Assembly: GCA_021772705.1 (NCBI GenBank)
Contig: JAJFLN010000243.1
Span: forward strand, 1-14,675
DNA: 14,675 nt
DNA from: Candidatus Cloacimonadota bacterium
GTDB taxonomy: Bacteria; Muiribacteriota; UBA6191; JACPRK01
Direction: 5' to 3'
The position numbers were made by a program, and so were the translations under genes. Below, in pieces: positions 11,801-14,675 of the stretch (position 1 is its first letter; every line of letters begins with the position of its first letter). The notes below the pieces were generated by a model. That model was not told where the DNA came from and made no database searches. It was given only the letters and a program-made list of their open reading frames with translations.

Positions 11801-14675
11801 GGACACCCTCGACGCGTGCCCCTCCGCCCCCGGCGTCCGTGCCGCTCTCGCCGTGGCCCTCTGCAGAGTCAAGGACGACGAGGACGTGCTGGCCCTCTAT
11901 CCCGACAACGCTTCCCTCGAGACCGCCGAGGAGCCCGCCCTCGTCGCCTACGCCACGGCCCTGGACCGGGGAGGGCGCCGGAAGGCCGCGCTGGACCTGA
12001 TCGAGGATCACGCTCGCCGGGGACGTCTCTCTTCCGCTGGCCTCAGCTTCTTCTCTGCCACGTGCCTCGCCGATGGCGACGTGCTTCGAGCGGAGGGTCT
12101 GTTGAACACGGGTCTGAAGGCCAACGGAAACGACATCGACCTGCTGGAGAGCCGTGGAGCCCTGCTGCTCAGGCGAGGACGACTCAAGGCTGCCGAACAG
12201 GATCTCAACAAGGTCCTGGCTCAGCAAGGCACCCGGCCAGGTCCGCTGCTGTTGATGGGGGAGTTGAAGCTCCAGGCCGGCGCAACCAGAGCCGCCGCCG
12301 CGTTGCTGGCCCGATACACCCGGGCCGCTCCAAGAGACCCTCGCGGCTTCCTCCTCCTCGGCAGGGCCTGGCTCGAGCTCGGCCAGAAGCAAGACGCCGA
12401 GGGAGTCCTCAGGACAGCTCTCGACCTGGACGCCCAGGACGCGGAGTGCGTCGGAGAGCTGATCCTGCTGCTGGCACGGACCAATCGTCAGACCGAAGCT
12501 CGAACTCTGCTGGAGGAGTTCACCTCCGAGAGGGCCGAGCGGCTGCAAGCCATGTGCGATGTGGCGAGCCGTATCGCCGGTGAAGACAAGGTGGAAGTTC
12601 AGCGGTGGCTCCAGAGGGAACTGGCCACCTTGGGAGCCCCCGTACAGTCCGCTCTGTTACCTCTCGTGGTGGGACTTGTCCGACAGGACAGGGATCGCGA
12701 CGCCTGGAGGGTCATCCTCGAACTCGGCGTCCGGGCCCCGGAGTCCCTGCCGATCCTGGGCGAGGAGCTCGCCTCCTATGGCCGGCCGGACCTGGCGAGA
12801 GAGGTCTTTCGCCGATCCTTTGAGCTGAACGGCCGCAATCTCTCGGATCTCATGGGTGTGGTCCGATGCCACCTCGCCATGGGTGAGAAGGACCGGGCCC
12901 GGTCATTGCTCGCTGAGGTACGCAACCGCTGCCCCGTCCACGTCGAGGCTGGCTTCCACATGGCCTCTCTGCAGTCCGAGGCCGGCGACACCGACGGCGC
13001 CCGGGACACGGTGGAGAAGGTCCTGGCTCTCGACCCGGAACACGTCCCCTCCCTGGAGTTGAAGATCGAGCTGGACCTGGCCAGCGGTGATGCCGCCGCG
13101 GCCGAAGCCAGCGTTGAGGCCTGTCTGTCCCGTGACTTTGGCCGGGCCGACTTCCACCTGTTGAAAGGTGCCGTGTGCCGCGCCCGGGGCCGCCTCGAGG
13201 AAGCCGAGGACGCCATGCTCTGGGCGGCTGGACTGGATCCCTCCAACGAGCGAGCCAGCTGCGAGGCCGCCGAGCTTCAGCGGGCCCGGGGGGATCGCGC
13301 CGCTGCCAGAGAAGTCCTGTCTCGTCTGCTGTCAGCCAACCCGGACAGCCTGAAGGGCCGGATGGATATGGCCCGGATCATGGCCGAAGAGGGCGACCAG
13401 GAAGGCGTTCTTCGGGAGTGGCACGAGGTGGAGAAGCGACGGAAGCTCACCCTCGATGAGACGGAGGCTTTCGTTCGCGCCCTCTGGGACGCCGGGGAGT
13501 CCGATGAGGCCGCCCGGCGGGTTAACCGTCTGCGGATGGAGCATCCGGAGCGAGCCACGGCATGGCTGATGAGCGCCGAGATGGTGCTGAAGCAAGAGAA
13601 CGTCTCCGCCGCCACGGAGTTCTTCCACGAGGCCCTTCGCAAGGAGCCTTCCTTGGCCACGGCTCACGCGGGCCTGACCGATTGCTATATTCACCTCGAG
13701 AGCCGGGGGGAAGCCGTCAAGCACGCCCGATCCGCCGTCCGCCTCGATCCCTCGAGCAAGGAGTATCGATACCGGCTCTGCAGCCTGCTGTTCGAGGATG
13801 CCCGGTGGGAGGAGACGGAAGGAGAGCTGGGAGCCCTGATGTCCGAGCCTGGTGACTACCACTCCCGGGCGAGGCTCATGCTCGCACGCACCACCCTGGC
13901 CCTGGGCAACAGGTCCCGTGCCATCGACCTCCTGACCGAGGAAGACCAGCCCGGAGAGGAGTCTCTGGCTCTCCTGGGCGACCTCTACTTCGAGGACGAC
14001 AACTGGGAGCGAGCCGCCGACACATTCGGAAAGCTGGCTGTCAGGGCCGGAGCCCTCGAGGGTGAGCGTGGCCGCCGGCGGGCCATCTCCTGCGTGGAGG
14101 CCGGCCGTTTGGCAGACGCCGTGGATGCCATGGATGAGCTGCTCAGGCGGCTCAACAAGGACGTCACTGGTCGCAGCGACACGGTCAAGCTCCTGGTCAA
14201 TCTGACCACCCAGTTGACCCGGGCTCGCCGCCATCCCGAGGCCATGCGTCTCCTCGAAACCGCCCTGATGCGCCTCGGCAAGGACGAGCGCCCCTTGAGG
14301 GTCGTGCTGTTGATGGCCTCCGCTCGGGTCCACGACCAGAGAGGCTATCGGACCAACGTGGAACAGGCCCTGGGCCAGGCACTGGAGCTGGCTCCTGGCG
14401 ACGGCGAGGTGCTGGATGCCACGGCTCGATTCCATGCCTCAGATCAGTCCTTCGAGTTGCTCTGCAAGAGGATGCAGTTCGCCGTCCGTCGCGCCCCTCG
14501 ATGCGCCAAGGCCCATCTCTACCTGGGAGCGGCCCTCTGCCGCCTCGGAATGCCCGGAGCAGGCAAGGACGCCTGTCTCGAGGCTGTCAAGCTTACGCCC
14601 GACGACCTGCAAGCACAACTGGGGTTGGCTCGGGCAGCCAGGCAGGCTGACGACGTCGACGCGGCTGTCGCCGCT
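8862..14675 (+). CDS. Giant HEAT-TPR repeat protein, 3' end outside window (1938 codons visible)
   Basis: The frame opens at a GTG and has no stop to the last base, so the C-terminus is unknown. After a polar stretch (residues 1-30), about residues 35-430 form HEAT-like helical repeats of the kind also called PBS-lyase-like HEAT; examples are SRVRSEALRAATLL from 274, TVQVAAVESL from 306, ADVRRESLRLL from 367 and SSVREEARRLV from 398. From about residue 447 (LFQLGILLYGRGNYEGALEK) to the window end it is TPR-like, with clear units such as VVELDPRNPGAF, AVRLDPSSKEY and ALELAPGDGEV. No signal peptide, membrane segment or enzyme domain is seen. HEAT and TPR arrays are protein-binding solenoids, so a large scaffold is likely. 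Residues 960-1019 match the upstream TPR protein, which suggests common descent. It lies 228 bp after that gene, so it may have its own promoter. A C-terminal domain outside the window could change the interpretation. Confidence 0.9.
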   Translation, partial: MSEPAREESSRIGPPTLGAAVTAGDTQGILQHLEDLQEVQALRDISTLRRLLLGTDVEVSRAAAAAICRLHLPPMVTDLRAILCDSESVLGMDVLSGLEGWPRPEFLDAYRMLLETDDCPWKEQVLINLSFHPGADAGRLLAPWASRPEAELALPALRGLRKFPSMAHYRLAREALSHESREVVLEAISTVVAVGGRTALRELLRWARNQSADARQATLEQVSEKGDPSLASELGTWLVDTDDSIVGETLRTMRRIKAIPKMPSLESCLESSDSRVRSEALRAATLLTDKMALELIERGLADAASTVQVAAVESLSSLDTPRSRDLLIRALSSESSLTRIEALRSSFALKMDESRQLARQLLTDSSADVRRESLRLLTGAGEPPEPEELQALLTDPDSSVREEARRLVAEVPDDADEAARLAAAGYASQAANLLVTDIVESGDDPRPLFQLGILLYGRGNYEGALEKFLRVVELDPRNPGAFRYVAWIHEQLGNQDERIEAARKLCDVAPDEIWAQRLLGLRAAADGAHPEARERLERVVSAEPDDMEAEAALGESLYALACWDSARRSLERSIGVATSSRRVHRMLADIATRQDRNDDAEDHLRRALGDEPKAYPDDACNLAQILLTQGRLEEAVRLVQPLTKLDSPPERAWRIGAEAAHKLGRPDDVLSWIARCGTLDSEDLQAHQLLGLALLDLKRTAEALPHLERAASVSDLPEAQLALARCHESLGNDSMALECLQEFLARVGRDDPAIRYLEARLLRRLHRQEEALSILEALSDWDRPDPSYHLEFALCQLASGAHASALKSARTHLEREPGSLEGAVALGEAMVGAGEYEEARPYLQELAQRQAAATRARRLLVTVLHALREPDRVLEVGEKIASQYTDDPLFCLALGSAYRVRKRWELAREWLGRSARLGKPDAELLASLTEVELASGNPRMALEHATTLHERWPRDSAGPRLRGIALEALGRSAEAIPYLKDTLDACPSAPGVRAALAVALCRVKDDEDVLALYPDNASLETAEEPALVAYATALDRGGRRKAALDLIEDHARRGRLSSAGLSFFSATCLADGDVLRAEGLLNTGLKANGNDIDLLESRGALLLRRGRLKAAEQDLNKVLAQQGTRPGPLLLMGELKLQAGATRAAAALLARYTRAAPRDPRGFLLLGRAWLELGQKQDAEGVLRTALDLDAQDAECVGELILLLARTNRQTEARTLLEEFTSERAERLQAMCDVASRIAGEDKVEVQRWLQRELATLGAPVQSALLPLVVGLVRQDRDRDAWRVILELGVRAPESLPILGEELASYGRPDLAREVFRRSFELNGRNLSDLMGVVRCHLAMGEKDRARSLLAEVRNRCPVHVEAGFHMASLQSEAGDTDGARDTVEKVLALDPEHVPSLELKIELDLASGDAAAAEASVEACLSRDFGRADFHLLKGAVCRARGRLEEAEDAMLWAAGLDPSNERASCEAAELQRARGDRAAAREVLSRLLSANPDSLKGRMDMARIMAEEGDQEGVLREWHEVEKRRKLTLDETEAFVRALWDAGESDEAARRVNRLRMEHPERATAWLMSAEMVLKQENVSAATEFFHEALRKEPSLATAHAGLTDCYIHLESRGEAVKHARSAVRLDPSSKEYRYRLCSLLFEDARWEETEGELGALMSEPGDYHSRARLMLARTTLALGNRSRAIDLLTEEDQPGEESLALLGDLYFEDDNWERAADTFGKLAVRAGALEGERGRRRAISCVEAGRLADAVDAMDELLRRLNKDVTGRSDTVKLLVNLTTQLTRARRHPEAMRLLETALMRLGKDERPLRVVLLMASARVHDQRGYRTNVEQALGQALELAPGDGEVLDATARFHASDQSFELLCKRMQFAVRRAPRCAKAHLYLGAALCRLGMPGAGKDACLEAVKLTPDDLQAQLGLARAARQADDVDAAVAA
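11739..11918 (+). repeat. Non-canonical TPR module shared with the upstream giant protein (copy B)
   Basis: Residues 960-1019 of the HEAT-TPR protein are the counterpart of residues 558-617 of the TPR protein. Shared residues include an R-G-A-L pattern at the start, A-P-L in the first helix pair, the VR/L-A-A pattern in the next helix, and VLALYPD at residues 1009-1015. Similarity weakens but stays gapless for about 30 residues more. Confidence 0.7.

Noticed and set aside
11145..12548. Long - strand open frame (467 codons) inside the HEAT-TPR gene
   Set aside because: It lies wholly within the + strand repeat gene, is rich in Gly, Leu and Gln with no domain, and is best explained by codon bias in the opposite strand.
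13332..14435. Long - strand open frame (367 codons) inside the HEAT-TPR gene
   Set aside because: It is antisense to intact TPR units with no recognisable motif; a shadow frame.

Overview
The window is strongly G+C-rich, with G or C in most third codon positions, and every supported gene lies on the + strand. It suggests a high-GC chemotactic or gliding/twitching bacterium, because the chemosensory genes are of the standard bacterial type. The sequence holds no rRNA or other marker that fixes the phylum. A deltaproteobacterial/myxobacterial-like or deep-branching uncultured lineage is only a guess, based on GC content and the taste for giant repeat proteins.

Layout. Positions 1-551 hold the C-terminal 182 residues of isoleucyl-tRNA synthetase (ileS), with its four-cysteine zinc knuckle. 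After 18 bp comes a cheW adaptor gene (570-1052), and after 9 bp a cheA histidine kinase gene (1062-3776). CheA has 904 residues and seems to carry two P2-like modules instead of one. After a 45-bp gap with a small perfect inverted repeat comes a 1603-residue protein made almost wholly of TPR units (3822-8633). A 228-bp gap follows, the only long non-coding stretch. Then a second giant frame opens at a GTG (8862) and is still open at the window end, at 1938 codons so far. It begins with about 400 residues of HEAT-like repeats and continues with about 1490 residues of TPR-like repeats.

How the genes fit together. CheW couples CheA to receptors, and CheA passes phosphate to response regulators. 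No receptor, CheY, CheB or CheR lies in the window, so this is the kinase core of a system whose other parts are elsewhere or downstream. The two giant solenoid proteins show no signal peptide, membrane segment or catalytic domain in the visible part, so they look like cytoplasmic scaffolds. They share a gapless 60-residue match (23 identities, including the block VLALYPD), which suggests the two arrays are related by descent. A chemosensory core followed directly by two giant TPR/HEAT-TPR scaffolds is the most unusual feature here and the best candidate for an undescribed system. The functional link rests only on gene order.

No tRNA, rRNA, mobile element, CRISPR array or convincing rho-independent terminator was seen.
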